Origin: Nelumbo lutea
Lineage: Eukaryota; Streptophyta; Magnoliopsida; Proteales; Nelumbonaceae
Direction of reading: 5' to 3'
Assembly: GCA_022828595.1 (NCBI GenBank)
Contig: JAKGHH010000004.1
Location: forward strand, 20,902,372-20,966,371
DNA length: 64,000 nt
Position numbers and translations under genes: made by a program. Shown in pieces: positions 23,168 through 36,150 of the stretch (positions within the stretch are counted from its first letter, which is position 1; each line of letters begins with the position of its first letter). The notes beneath the pieces were generated by a model. It made no database searches and was not told where the DNA came from. It worked only from the letters and a program-made list of their open reading frames with translations.

Positions 23168-26100
23168 ATGTGCAGGCTGGAGAAATCTGAGAAGAAGTCT
23201 GATTTTAGAGTGGAGAAGGAGAAAAGGTGGCAGATGGCCTTCAAGTATCTGGGGGAGAGTAAAGTTGAAAAATTGAAGAGTTCAATGGTTCCCCGGTCTC
23301 GTATGAAACTCTGGTTGATTCGGGCGACGACTACCGTGTTGCTCTGGACTTGCGTTGTACAGTTGACAGCATTGGGGGAGATGTGGGGGCCGAGGGTGTT
23401 GAAGGGATGGCCGTCTCGCTTTACGCCTTCGGATTCCGCTTTATCCGTCAAATTGTCTTCTGCTCCAGCGAAAGTTGTCCTTCCTCCCAAAAGTGAGTTC
23501 CCAAACCTAACAATTTCATTCATTCTCACCATCTTTAGTTCGTTCTGTTTTTCTTTCGATTGATGGCCGATAGTGTTGCTCTTTAGGTTATTTAGATTAA
23601 AATGTATCCACATTTTATTGTTAAACAAAACCAGTATTTTCCCCTGAGATTTATACAGTAACTAAAGCATATCAATTGAATGGAAATCTAATTTTCATTT
23701 AGGACTGAACCCCGTATTACAGATTCTTTTTTTTTTTTTTTGGAGACTTGGCTCTCCTCTTGACTTTGGTAAGTTGAGAAGCTTATCAAGTTGGTAATGT
23801 CTCCAGTCCACTTGAACACTCTGTCTTGAAAATTTAATTTAGGTGTCACATTCCTTCTTTGTCTGTGCGCTATTGGTAAATTTTCTTTTTTTTTTTTTTA
23901 TTGGGGATTTCCTAAAGTGATTATTTTATCTTCTCCTGTGGTGCTTCTCATGTTCTTAAGTGTTCAAATTCGATAGATGGGGCTTTATCTTCATTATAGT
24001 AGGAAAATTATCATTCAGTCACTGATTATGGCATGAAATCCATGCTTGTTACTTTCATTCCTATGGTCAGGTCTTTCCTTTCAATTTTCTTACTTATAAT
24101 AGTTGACTTGTTTCAGTTTGATATTTGCCTTTGTTGATGCTCATCAGACTCAATTGAGGTTGTGCTGATCCATTTGGCATCTTCCTTGTTATGATTTGTT
24201 TTTCATTTGGTAACTCTTAGAGGTTTTGTTTCTTGACATTAAACATAATTTGGGCCTTGTTACAGGGGTTTATAAGAACAATGGTTACCTGATGGTTTCA
24301 TGCAATGGTGGACTTAATCAGATGAGAGCAGCGGTGAGTGGTTAGCCATTTATTTTGCATTTTTCATGCCCTTGCATTTTCTTCATGGTGGATATTCTAA
24401 CTCATCCTTTATTGCTGTGTTTCCCTTCTGATTGTTTTACTTTTGATTTGCTCTACAGATCTGTGACATGGTTACAATTGCAAGACATCTAAATGTTACA
24501 CTCATTGTCCCTGAGCTAGACAAAACCTCTTTCTGGGCTGATCCCAGGTGGGTCGATTTTCTTCCCCAGTTCATTTAAATTTATGAACCCTGTTTATTGC
24601 ATTGTCATTTAATTATAGGGATGAAGTATTTCTGTAGGTGAATTTGTTATGAATCATGCTGTGCTCCCCAAGTTCTTAACAATATTCATTGCTTGTTGAT
24701 ATCACAGTGAGTTTGAAGACATATTTGATGTGGAACATTTCATAACATCCTTGAGGGATGAGGTTCGGGTATTGAAAGAGTTACCACCCAGGCTGAAGAG
24801 AAGAGCAGAACTTGGAATGGTCTATTCCATGCCGCCTATTAGTTGGTCTAACCTTTCATACTATGTTAATCAGGTCTGTTCTCTTTTCAACTTAACATTT
24901 TGTTTTGCATTGTTAGTTATGGTTTACAACTGTGCAACTAATTCTTTTATGAAAATAAAGAATAAAAAGTACAACTAATTTTCTGATTTTTTTTGTAAGC
25001 AGATCCTCCCTCTCATACAAAAGTACAAGATCTTGCATTTAAATAGAACTGATGCTCGCCTTGCTAATAATGGGTTGCCTCTAGAGATTCAGAGGTTGCG
25101 CTGTCGAGTAAATTTCAGTGCTCTACGATTCACTTCTCAGATAGAGGAGCTGGGAAGACGGGTTATTAAGCTTCTAAGGCAAAAGGGCCCTTTCCTAGTC
25201 CTTCACCTCAGATATGAAATGGATATGCTGGCATTCTCGGGCTGTACTCAAGGTTGCAACGATGAAGAGGTGGAAGAGTTGACGAGAATGCGGTAAGATA
25301 CTAAGATTTATTCTTTTCTATGAAAAATATTAGGCTGTCTGCCATTCCTTTAACGACCAAAGCCCTCTTGTCAGATATGCTTATCCATGGTGGAAGGAAA
25401 AAGTCATAGATTCTGATCTGAAAAGAAAAGATGGTTTGTGCCCTTTGACACCTGAAGAAACTGCTCTAGTGTTGAAGGCATTGGATATTGATCGTAATTT
25501 CCAAATATTTATTGCTGCCGGAGAAATATATGGAGGACAAAAGAGAATGGAAAGTCTGGCTGAGGCTTATCCAAATCTGGTCAGTAGATGGAAGCAGAAA
25601 AATGAAGTCCTTGAATTCAGTGGACACCCTTCTTTTTTTTTTTTTTTTTTTTGCTACTAACTGCATTAGATTTCAAACAGGTGAGAAAAGAAACATTATT
25701 GGAACCCCCAGATCTTAGATTTTTCCAGAACCACTCATCTCAGATGGCGGCATTGGATTATCTAGTCTCACTGGAGAGTGATATCTTCATTCCTACATAT
25801 GATGGAAACATGGCTAAAGTTGTTGAAGGGCATCGCAGGTACTATAATCCATATGATTTAGTTTGCGAACCTAGTTCTATTTTCAGGCTTTGGAATTAGT
25901 ATGAACTCGTAGAAAACAAATAGACTGAGTTTAATGAACTTAACCTTGGATGAAGTTACTTGTTTTGGTTGTAATCAGCTAAGGAGGGAGTCTAATAGTG
26001 TCAATTGAGCCAGATTGAATCAGATTAAATAGCCACCCCAGCCAAGTCCTAAGAATAGAAGAATTGATGCATAACCTATCTTAAGCTCCCCACATCAGGA

Positions 26101-26618
26101 TAATTTTCTTGAATTTAATCCCGCACTGGGTTATGTAAGATAGGAACCTATAGTGCTGCACTTACAGAACCATGCACAGTAGCAAAGCAGATGCTTCTGT
26201 TATTTTCTTATTTGTATGTTAGCAGAATACAAAACATTGTTAGGTGCAAACGTAAGTTGAAAATTGCCTCGGGGTGAGTGTGATATCCCAGTCTGCATAA
26301 CTTGAGGTTTAATAAAACAAGCCTGTTGTTTTCTACGAGATAAATTTTTTGTTGTTTTTAATTCTTTTCAGATTCCTTGGATTCAAGAAGACAATTCTAT
26401 TGGACAGAAAGCTTCTAGTAGATCTGATAGATCAATACAATGATGGGCTACTGGATTGGAACAAGTTCTCCTCTTTAGTGAAGGAAGCACATGAAAATCG
26501 CATGGGGAGTCCAACTAGAAGAGTGGTGATTCCAGACAGACCCAAAGAAGAGGATTATTTCTATGCCAACCCGCAGGAGTGTTTGGGACATTCAGATGAG
26601 CTATTGAGTAGTGCATGA
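23168..26618 (+). CDS. RRT1: O-fucosyltransferase-fold protein (GT106), rhamnogalacturonan-I rhamnosyltransferase-like, 515 aa
   Basis: Eight exons: 23168-23492, 24266-24333, 24459-24547, 24708-24873, 25003-25292, 25375-25579, 25681-25838 and 26372-26618. All introns are GT-AG and all phases close at a TGA. The product starts [10 protein letters not shown] and has one hydrophobic segment at about residues 47-69, as expected for a type II Golgi membrane protein. The catalytic region begins [17 protein letters not shown] (GGLNQMR at 123-129). It continues with [19 protein letters not shown] and [14 protein letters not shown] (H284-L-R286, the conserved HxR-type donor-site motif of the fold), and ends FYANPQECL. 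The length is normal. By resemblance this is the RRT clade, which adds rhamnose from UDP-rhamnose to the RG-I pectin backbone. The symbol is by homology only; RRT2-4 paralogues cannot be excluded. Confidence 0.9.
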
Positions 26619-27722
26619 GATTACGCCAAAGATTTATCTGTTTGGCTGTCAAATATCCCTCATCGCTATCCTTAACAGACAAAATGATGCATTTCCCTAC
26701 AGAGGTAGAAAAGCGCGGGAAGGATTCTGGTCTAAGGAAAGAAAGGGCAGAGAGATGATTTCGGATTGGGGGGATGCCCCCCCCCCCCAGGGAAGGTTTA
26801 TTGGGAAGTTGCTGGATGGTATTTATATATCTTTTTTATATTTACAAATAATACAATTCTTGTATAGAGAACGATTCCTGCTATTGCAGGACAAATATCA
26901 CATCAGCTGTAATGTACAACAAACGGGGATTGAAATAGAGATTCAGTTTATTGGAATTGGGGGGACTCCGTGAAGGTTGGGTCCCTTTTCTTCCCATGAA
27001 TGATGAATCTTCTCTGTTTGTTTATTTGATTGTCCATTGGATGCGAATTAAAAAAGCCTTCACCAAAAAGATTTGCCATACTTTTGAGTCTTGTGTGCCA
27101 TTGATCAGTTTCTGACCACAAATTTCGTCAAACATACATATCTTGTTCGGTTGGAACTTAGAAGATTGCCCCGAGTTGCTCTTCAAGTGAAGCCTTGTTG
27201 ATGTGTCTATGTGTTTTTTGGGTCTTGTTCATGACTATTATCAACTACCGCCACCGCGCCAACGTCCTTTTTGTATTTTAATTGTTTTGCCTTTTTTTTT
27301 TTTTTTTCTATTCTGGCCGGCAACCTACTCTACTTTCATTCATGCCGAATGCTCTAATGGTGGAATGGTGGATTCAATCTACTTTAGCAACTAATTAGAT
27401 ATGTTTTTCAATGGTGTAGAATTAGCGACTATGGAATCATTTACGTGATGTTTGATACCCTTTACATTTATTCAGTAAACGTTTTTTTCATTCTCTCCTG
27501 CTATTTTACATACATCAAAAATGTAAAAAGTAAACTTTGGTTTATGTGTATGTAAGCCAGTTATAGAAATTATTTTCACGCATTTATTCACTGTTAGGCT
27601 GAAGTGGTGCCTAGAGGTGCCCGGTTATTATAAATGGTTGCAATTATTGTATTTTTTGGTTTTATTAACAAATAAAGTACAAATATTTATTCAATAAACA
27701 TAAACAATACCAAACACATAAT
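26619..27722. other. 3' UTR and downstream flank of the GT106 gene
   Basis: This contains a homopolymer block: a GGGGGG run at about 26767 followed by C11 at 26779-26789, able to form a hairpin. AT-rich sequence near 26820-26880 and 27050 could hold the polyadenylation site. The open frame 26611-26973 starts within the GT106 coding end and is not a gene. Confidence 0.5.
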
Positions 27723-28462
27723 AAGTGTTTGACACCAGTGCAATTTTCAAGCGATATTTTATTCTTAGAAAATTGCTTCATGACCTTTTCTCAGAAAATC
27801 TCATTTGGTTCTGTTTCATGCCACATCAGGAAGAAACAACTTTTTCTAAAAAGCGCATTTGGGAGCATGGCTTTTCTTTGTAGCATTTCCTTGTCTCATC
27901 CCATCCAACCCATGTGCATATGCTGTACAAAATTATTCTAATTCAACAGTATCAAAATACCCAGAAAAAATGGTATAGTTGGTGTAGAACGGGAGGAGAG
28001 AGAAGAAAACAGTCAATCGGGAATACAACGATAAGAAGAAAACAGCAAATCGGAACCGACGATTTCTGAAGAATAACAGCAAGGAACTATGTTTTGGCGA
28101 AGAAAACAGCAAGAAGACCCTGAGGAATAACTCCCGTTTTCATGCCGATGGAAGATAGAAGAAGACCCTGAATCAATTATTATCCGAGTTGGATTACACC
28201 TAGAACCACGTCGGATTGCGTTTTTGAATCCGTGGGCTGATTCAAGAAATGTTAAAACAGTATTTCCACTTTTCACTGAAAAAGGTGAAATTGGGAATTC
28301 TGAGGCAAAAACATTTTCTGACCATTTCTCGGAAAACACAGTGCCAAACACAATTTTCACACGATTCCGATTCAGTTTATTTGCTGATGTATTGTTGCGG
28401 CCACTTCAGACTTTAGTGAAAACGAATAACTAGAAAATCGCACCGGTGCCAAACAATCACTT
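27723..28462. mobile_element. Probable TIR element, about 740 bp
   Basis: AGTGTTTGACACCAGTGCAA (then TTTTC) at the left is the inverse of GAAAATCGCACCGGTGCCAA (then ACAATCACT) at the right. A second copy of the right-end word, GTGCCAAACACAATTTTC, lies inside near 28340. Internal GAAGAAAACAGCAAATCGG units repeat at about 28000-28110. No target duplication is certain, so the superfamily is left open. Confidence 0.55.
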
Positions 28463-29003
28463 AGTTGGAGAGTTATCTATATTCCGTAGAGTACAAGCTT
28501 CCATTTAGCCAAGATGGGAGACCTTCTAAAACACAAAACTGTGGACAAGAGGACCCAGTTTCTCACGAGTCACGATAAGGAAAGTGATGTTTGACGGTGC
28601 TGCTTGATGGCTCGTCGAATCTGTCTTTGGATGGATCTGCCTTACAAACCTGCTCGCAATCTGGGGTTAATCGATTGTGGAGGTTGGACCATTTGCAGAT
28701 GCGGCTGGCCAAATATAACTCATATTTGCTGGTGTCCTCCAGGGTTCAATGTCACTAACATAACAAACAAGCCCCAGGTTGGCAATGTTTGAGAGAATCT
28801 TAGGCTAGTTTAGGGTGCAACGCAACCGTGCAATGCATTGTACTACTAAGTGCTAATCATTATTCCTCTTCAATGATAAAATTGCTGGAAAATGTAACAA
28901 CTTCAATATAATTGAATACGGTCAAGTGTCCTTTTAATCCAATCCAATAAATTTAATTAATTAATTAATTTATGCCTTATTTGATTTTACTACAAGTGTT
29001 GGG
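28463..29003. other. Intergenic
   Basis: A 62-codon plus frame at 28604-28792 has a Cys-rich run (GWTICRCGWPNITHICWCPP) that vaguely recalls an EGF-like segment of receptor kinases. It is too short and isolated to call. Confidence 0.3.
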
Positions 29004-29558
29004 TAGGCTGTTCATGGGTTAGGTTGGATTGGTTAACTAGTATTTTTTTCAACTGACCTGACCTGGTCGGATTACCTATAGATCAAACCGAAAGTGATCA
29101 TCTATTAAGTAAAATCGACTTGGTTGGTTTGAGTCGGTTTGGATTTCAATCGACTCCAAGCTTGTACAGTGCACTTGAAGTCAAAGTGTTAATATTATAT
29201 ATAATATTTCAGAATATATTTTCTGGAAATATATATTTAAAACCAAAACATATATAGAAATATATCAGATTATATATAATCTAATTTCTAGAAATATATG
29301 TCTGATATATTTCAAAATATATATTTTTTCAGATATATATTTATTATTTAAAACTAAAATATCTATATTTAATAGATATTTTTTAGATAACTCAGTTCGG
29401 TTCGGTTTCAATTTTCACACATGAAAACCGAAATCAAACCAAATTATTGGTTTACTCATCCTTGCAACCCAAAACCAACCGATAGTGAAGAAAAACTGGT
29501 CAACTTGGGTTGGATCGGGTTGAGTTGTTTGGTTTGGACTTATTTGTGAATAGCCCTA
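29004..29558. mobile_element. hAT-like non-autonomous element, 555 bp
   Basis: The termini TAGGCTGTTCATGGGTTAGG and GGACTTATTTGTGAATAGCC (then CTA) are inverted. The flanking octamers GTGTTGGG and GTGTTAGA match at six of eight positions. The subterminal regions are rich in GGTTGG/CCAACC, and the centre is AT-rich with repeated AAATATAT words. No ORF. Confidence 0.72.
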
Positions 29559-32500
29559 GTGTTAGAATCACAAATTAAGTGGTAATTAAGTGCTTATGCA
29601 TGTTTGCTAAAAGAAGTCACCAATAAATATATATTTTTTAAGAAGTACTTATAGAAAAAGTGACATGAGATTAGTTTTTTTTTCAACACTTATTGGAGAA
29701 GTGTTTATTCGAATGACATGGGACGATACAGTCCCTAATATTTTTAATTCCTAAACTACTCCCACGTGAGGGTTTTCTTCTCTCTTCTTCCATTTGAACT
29801 CCAAACATGTAGGGGGTGATGCACGATACTTGGTTTGTGATCGGTGATGACCAACGGTGAGAAGAAACGACCAACAAACCAGTAATTTTGCCAATGACTA
29901 CCAATTTATGCATTCCTTGGTCGACTTGAACTAATTTTCTGGATTTTATTAATGCTTGAAACTCCCCTCTTTGGTGTGTTCTCAAATCGGTCTTGAGTGA
30001 GTTTAACAACGACAAGCCACTGTCAAAACGCCGACAAACGAAGGTTGGTTCACCCAAATGAACATCTTCCATGTTTGGTGTTGTTTTTTGGTTTTTTTTG
30101 AATGAATATTTGACTGAATCGAATTTTTTTTTTCAGATTTTATAGATGAGAAATCTGAAATATTTTGGGTGTTTTTTTGGCTGCATTGTATGTGTGATGA
30201 TTCTTATGGATAAGTAGGATTTTTTGGGTGTTTTTTTGTTCAAGATCATGCAAAAAATATGTTGAAATATGTGGTTGCAACATTTTTCTTGATTTTTTGT
30301 ATGAATAATTAGTTCAATGATTGCATTTTTTATTGATTTGCGATTGCAGTTTTCTTTGTTTTTTATATGAATATTTGTGATGCTTTTTATATTTTGTTGT
30401 GATCAATAATTAGTTAAATGCTTCCATGTTTTCTTGTTTTGTGATTTCATTTTTTCTTTATTTTTTATACAAATATTTGTGATGTTTTTTATATGTTCTG
30501 ATTAATAATATGGGAAATATGTTTGCATTTTTTATTGATTTGTGATTGCATTTTTTTCATGAATTTTTATATAAATATTTGTGATTGCATTTTTTTCATG
30601 AATTTTTATATAAATATTTGTGATTGCATTTTTTATTGATTTGTTACATTTTATTAAAATGTATAGTATAATATGTGAAAAGTATTATTTATAAGCATGA
30701 GTGAAATGAGAGTTAAAGTTGTCATTTATGCCAATATAAGCACTTGTAGAAAAAGTAGCTCACTAAACATCCTACTCCAATCAGACAATAAGTGATTTGA
30801 CAAGTGGATCACCAATCAATCTTAAATGATTGTTAAAATGAACACTTACAATAAATACTTAATTGTACAATAAATGATTATTTTAACAATCACAAAATCA
30901 CCAAACATAACCTTAAAATTAAAACTTCAATATTCTCTTGGGTCTTTCATGTCCCTCACCAGACAGAAAACAATGTTTCAAGGAGACGTATTTGGTTAGG
31001 AGTAAGGACTCAAGACTTATTGAGGGACTAATAACAACAAATGATTGCCCACAATGCGAATTAGAGAAATGCTCATTTGCTTGCGACCCCACGCCCCACT
31101 GCTCCGTCAATATTCTGAATTGTGAGTTTTTAATTGTGGGAACGTATTGACGACGATAGTGGCTTGTCTGTGCGGTGGTGTAAAGTATGCGTCTGCGTCT
31201 CTACGAACAACAGATTACAGAACAAATAACAAGGCTCACTCTGCTCTGCTGTTTATAGTGTTTTCCTCACACCGTCCCATCTTTCCACGTGGCATTTTTT
31301 TGGCCAAATTTTCATTAGCAACGTGGCAGAAAGTTGGTTATATTGAAGGGCCACTATTCGAAAAATGAATTCAACTAAACTGAAGGCGAATGATGTGGAC
31401 AAAGGGAACTTGACACGTTTTCTGATTCCAAATGGTCCTTGAAATCATTTGAAGTTGTTGAAAATTTCACCATGTGGGGAGCGCAACAATCTTCCAAGTG
31501 GCTATGGCCTATGGCTCACAACAGCGTTTCCTTCCTTCCAATTCCATTATTTGATAGAGCAGAATTACTAGCCCAAAAAAGAAAAAAGAAAAAGCAACAT
31601 CGATCATAGTCTCTACTCTCAGAAAATTAAACACCAAGGAAAAATAATAAAATTTACTCTTAGAAAATAATTAATTCATCAGATTCTATGGGTAATTGGA
31701 CTTACGATGGATCCAAGAGAAATCTCCATTATCCTCGATCCAAGAAAGCTTTTCCCATCATCTTTGGTGTCCGTGCCTCCATGGAGTTATCTTCGCTCCT
31801 CGATAATACCATTTTGGATTTAATTCATTGTATCATCAATACTTCTAATAAACCGTAGCTTTCTTATTACGCAATGTTAATTCAATTCCTATATATAGAA
31901 TTTTTAATTTAATTGTCAAACTGCATAATTTATTATTAAAAAGAATTATTCAAGCCACGCATTTTATTTATTTATTTATTTATTTATTTAATCAGGATTC
32001 TTTACATATCCATATCATAGACAAAAAAATAAAACAAAATTCCTTGTCGATGAACGACGGTGGCGGGCGGCGGTGGCTGCTCGTGATGAAGATGATGGTT
32101 GTTCATTGTTCATATGATTTGGCAGGTAGAAAAAACCAAGAGGCATATAATAATAACGATAATATATAGACATGCATCCACCATTGTCATCCGCATCCAA
32201 GTTGCAGATGATAATTCAGTCACTGGCTCACCGCCATGAATGAACCATGTCTACGTACCACACAGCTGCTGTAGTTAATTTGTATTCACGAGCACGAGCA
32301 CCAACGACTTTTCCAAGTGGGTATAGTTTGGTTCGAAAACTAAGGTTAAATGTGGGCGGCAATATCAATTCAAATAGTCACCACTCACCACTTCCACTTG
32401 GTACTTTGATTTAAACAAGGAAAAAAAAAAAAAGATGAGAAAAGAAATTAATAAAATAGAAAAACTGCAACCACCGGCATAATCCGTGATCAATTAATAA

Positions 32501-33188
32501 AATAGAAAAAAAAAACTACATTTGTGTGCTTGTAACATTCGGACAAGAATATAACATTTAATTCTTTATCGCCTGCTGAATATCAAAACAGTTTTGTATT
32601 TTTAAATATGCAGAACGAGGTAGCCCTGTAGATTGACTAGTACTAGCAGTAGCAGTCAAGATGTATTCGCCGTTAGATCTTTCTCCTTTTCTACCAGAAC
32701 TTGAAACTGCGTATTTGATTTAAGCCCAAGGAATCCAAATCAGCTCTTATTGAAGCTGCATTCAAGTGAGCTTCCTTATTAATTTGCCCTTACCCCAGTT
32801 TGAAAATCGGCGTTGTAGATTCAGCTGAATCATTATTTCGTGGCACGCACATGGATGTGTGGAATAATCCAGCAATAACTATGAGTTTTGCCACCTCAAA
32901 CTCAAAGTATTAATCAGACATCTCTTTAATTTTTTTATAAACACAGATGCAGTGTCAAATTAATCATTTCATACCCTGTTATATAGAATTAGTACAGATT
33001 AAAAACCGAACCATGACAGATTAAAAACCGTCAAAAACACGGGCCGGACCAGTTCTTATTTACAGATCCCTATCATCCAAAGCAGCTAATTAAGGAAGTC
33101 CAAGCACAATTAATTTATCAAAGTTTTCATGTTTTTATCAACCCCTATAAATGAAATGAGGATCACTCAAATTTTCTTCAAAGCTTTA
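29559..33188. other. Intergenic, AT-rich
   Basis: The minus frame 30072-29683 (129 codons) has no recognisable family. The tract 30070-30660 is low-complexity with diverged repeats (see the 39-bp array). From 30720 to 30900 AT-rich words recur (TTAAATGATTGTTAAAATGA), perhaps a MITE remnant. 31150-33188 is plain AT-rich sequence with a (TTTA)n run at about 31962-31991. Confidence 0.45.
30542..30660. repeat. 39-bp tandem repeat
   Basis: GTGATTGCATTTTTTTCATG starts at 30542, 30581 and (partly) 30620, a constant 39-base spacing. Diverged units with the same TTTGTGAT and TTTTTATATGAATATT words extend upstream to about 30330. Confidence 0.85.
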
Positions 33189-33362
33189 TATTGGGAAACC
33201 AAATCTCTACGCAACCTTCGTTGGAAATCTTCTTGCATGCATGTCTAATTGGTATTCTTAGACGTATTTGAAAAATCGATACCTACTGAAACTGAATCTC
33301 CTTCTTGTATATATAAAATATACCTTGAATAATAAAAATGCAACAATTTCCACAGTTTTTCA
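33189..33362 (+). repeat. 5' LTR of the Copia element
   Basis: 174 bases, from TATTGGGAAACC to TTTCCACAGTTTTTCA, directly before the primer site. The expected TG terminus is TA here. A TATATAAAATATA stretch near 33308 is the likely promoter, and AATAATAAAA near 33330 the likely polyadenylation region. Confidence 0.88.
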
Positions 33363-33374
33363 TGGTATCAGAGC
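33363..33374 (+). other. Primer binding site (tRNA-Met type)
   Basis: TGGTATCAGAGC, the standard plant Copia primer site complementary to the 3' end of initiator tRNA-Met, lies directly after the LTR. Confidence 0.93.
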
Positions 33375-33744
33375 GAGAAACGGGAGCAAGAGGTCTGTGT
33401 TCTAAGACCTGGAAATCAGTGGCGGTTGCGACGTAGCTCGGCGCTGACAGAGTACAGACTTTGCACTCCGTTTTCTAGTTCGGCACTTCGTCTTCCGCTG
33501 TCATCACTACGACGCTCCTAGAAACCAAAATCCAGACTCAAGACCTCCATCGAAAATAGAAAGAAGAGAAGACTCTTCGTCGCCCTCATTCCTCACTGCA
33601 AATTCAGACTTCAGAATTCCATTCCAGATTTTCCAGTTTGAGCAGTTACCAGTTGGAACAGTTCCACTGTTCATCTCGACTCCAGAGAGACAGAGATCGA
33701 GAATCCTCCAAGGCTGCGACCGAAGGATCCGAGTTCTGACTTTC

Positions 33745-34718
33745 ATGGTTCAAACAAGAACTCTGCACTCAAGCAGCGAAGTCTTCTTCTACAGTCTCCC
33801 TCTACAGTTTCAGTTCTCTTTTCCTTATCAAAGGATCGGAATAGTGTGCAACAGTGCGTACCCCGGAGTGATTCTCTCACCTGTTCAGTTAAAAGGTGAG
33901 AACTATGAGGAATGGGCGAGATCCATGAGAAATGCCCTCAGAGCAAAGAAAAAGCTCGGGTTCATTGACAGAACGTTGGGTAAACCAATAGATGATTCGA
34001 CCGATATCGAAGATTGGTGGATGGTGAATTCAATGTTGTTTGCATGGATTTTCAATACAATTGAACCTTGCGAACTACTATATCATATACGGAGAATGTG
34101 AAAGACTTGTGGGAGGATCTGCGATAGAGATTTTCTATCGGGAATGGACCTCGAGTCCATCAATTGAAGGCTGATTTGGTTGCTTGTAAACAACAGGGAC
34201 AAGCAATGATGGCTTACTACGGAAAGCTGAAGGTCATGTGGGATGAGTTGGTCGAATATGATACAGTAGCCGCGTGTCGCTGTAGCGGTTGCAATTGCAA
34301 AATTGCGACCATACTTGAAAAGAAGCAAGAAGAAGAGAGGGTACATCAATTCTTGATCGGCCTTGACGACGCAACTTATGGCACCGTGCGTTTGAATATT
34401 TTGAGCATAGAGTCATTGCTGAATTTGAACCGTGTCTATGCAATTGCCATTCAAGAGGAAAGGCATCAAAGTACAACCAAGAGCAAAGAAGAACGAAGTG
34501 ATGCTATGGGTTTGGCGGTACATGCTAGTGCAAAAGCAGTAGTTGCATGTACAAAGGATAAAAGCGTGAGCTGTACACACTTTGGAAAATTCGGACATGA
34601 AGCAAAGGACTGTTTCCAGGAGATCGGATATCCAGAATGGTGGGGAGATAGACCACACTCAACTAGGAAAGGAGTAGGCCGTGGTCGAAGTGGTTCGGGC
34701 GTCGGTGCCGGCGGATGA
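33745..34718 (+). pseudogene. Copia gag, broken
   Basis: The start region reads MVQTRTLHSSSEVF, followed by the LKGENYEEWARSMRNALRAK motif of the Copia gag N-terminus. The frame shifts near 34090 and meets a stop near 34122, then continues with VHQLKADLVACKQQGQAMMA through the gag core. A zinc knuckle CTHFGKFGHEAKDC follows at about 34572-34613. Its second cysteine is Phe, so metal binding should be lost. A further stop lies at 34716. The true gag start could differ from 33745. Confidence 0.85.
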
Positions 34719-34889
34719 GGACGAGGAAACAAGGCAAGAGCAAACGCTGTCCAAGTAGCGGGAAGTGAGATTGGAGGACAAAAAGTTGGAACCACAAATT
34801 ATCATGACCGCAGTGGGTTTCCGGGGCTAAGTGGAGATCAATGGACAACACTTCTCAATATTCTTATTTCACATAAATCTGGTGAAAAA

Positions 34890-36150
34890 CTTTATGGTAA
34901 GAAAAATTCTACTGATTGGATAATTGATTCTGGGGTGTCGCACCATATGATTGGAGAAATTAATTTATTGATTGAAGTTTGGAATATTACACCGTGTCCG
35001 GTGGAACTTCCTAATGAGAAGCAAACTACCGTAGTAAAGGAAGGGACTTTGCATTTGTGTGGAAATATTTATTTATATCATGTGCTTTTCGTACCAAGAA
35101 TGAACTGCGCCCTTATTTTTGTAGCTAAATTATTGCAAGAGATAAATTGTACTGTCACTTTTACTGACAAGCTGTACGTGATACAGGACCAAACCTCGAG
35201 GACTCTGATTGTAGTGGGTGAGCAGTGTGATGGGGTCTATCAGTTTAGAGGAGGAGCACTGGTTCGGGCAAATAGAACAAGTGGAATGAGTGAATGAGAT
35301 TTGTGGCATCGTAAGTTAGGGCATCCATCTAAACAGATATTATCTTCTCTTCCTAAAGTAGATAAATTAAACAGTAGACCTGAAAGAGATAAGCCATGCA
35401 ATGTTTGTTACATAGCAATACAGATTAGGGAAGTTTTTCCTAAAAGTGAACATAAAGCTGATGATTGTTTTTCTCTAATTCATTGTGATACATGGGGTGC
35501 TTATAAAGTACCTACTTATTGTGGTATCGTTTACTTTCTAATCATTGTTGATGATTATTCTCGTGCTGTGTGGGTTTACCTGTTACTTGAAAAAAGTGAA
35601 GTAGCACATATTGTTGAGAATTTCTGTGCCATGGCAGAACGCCAATTTGGCAAGCAAGTTAGAACTATTTGAAGTGATAATGGAACAGAGTTTAAAAGCC
35701 TGAAGTCATACTTTGAGACTCATGGCATTCTGCATCAAACTGCATGTGTTGGAACGCCCCAACAGAATGTCGAGTGGAGAGAAAACATAGGCATATTTTG
35801 AATGTTGCGAGAGCATTGTGGTTTCAAGCAGGTTTGCCTATTCGTTTTTGGGGAGAGTGTGTCTTGACCACCGGATACTTGATAAATAGGACACTTTCTT
35901 CCGTACTTGACGAGAAGGCTCCGTATGAGGTACTGTTTGGGATGACACCTCGATACAAGCAAATAAGAGTGTTTTGTTGTTTAAGCTATGCCCGTTGGAG
36001 CCCTCAAGATAAGGATAAGTTTGGAGCGAGGAGTAGGAAGTGTGTTTTTGTAGGCTATCCCTACGGAAAGAAAGGTTGGCGCGTTTAGGATGTTGAGAGC
36101 AGTGAATATTTTGTCTCCCGCGATGTAGTCTTCCATGAAAATATATTTCC
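34890..36150 (+). pseudogene. Copia protease and integrase, broken
   Basis: The protease active site reads DSGVSHHM, with Val where the family has Ala. The integrase zinc region is WHRKLGHPS...CNVC. The catalytic core follows with IHCDTWGAYK, FLIIVDDYSRAVWVYLL and SDNGTEF. Stops occur at 35295-35297, 35670-35672 and 36086-36088, with a frameshift near 35765 just before the VERKHRHILNVAR stretch. No functional polyprotein can be made. Confidence 0.9.

Noticed and set aside
22960..23628. 222-codon minus-strand open frame
   Set aside because: It is the antisense shadow of exon 1 of the GT106 gene and its leader.
28604..28792. Cys-rich frame resembling an EGF-like piece of a receptor kinase
   Set aside because: Too short and isolated; resemblance rests on a few cysteines.
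29683..30072. 129-codon minus-strand frame
   Set aside because: No recognisable family and no adjacent exons; probably chance.
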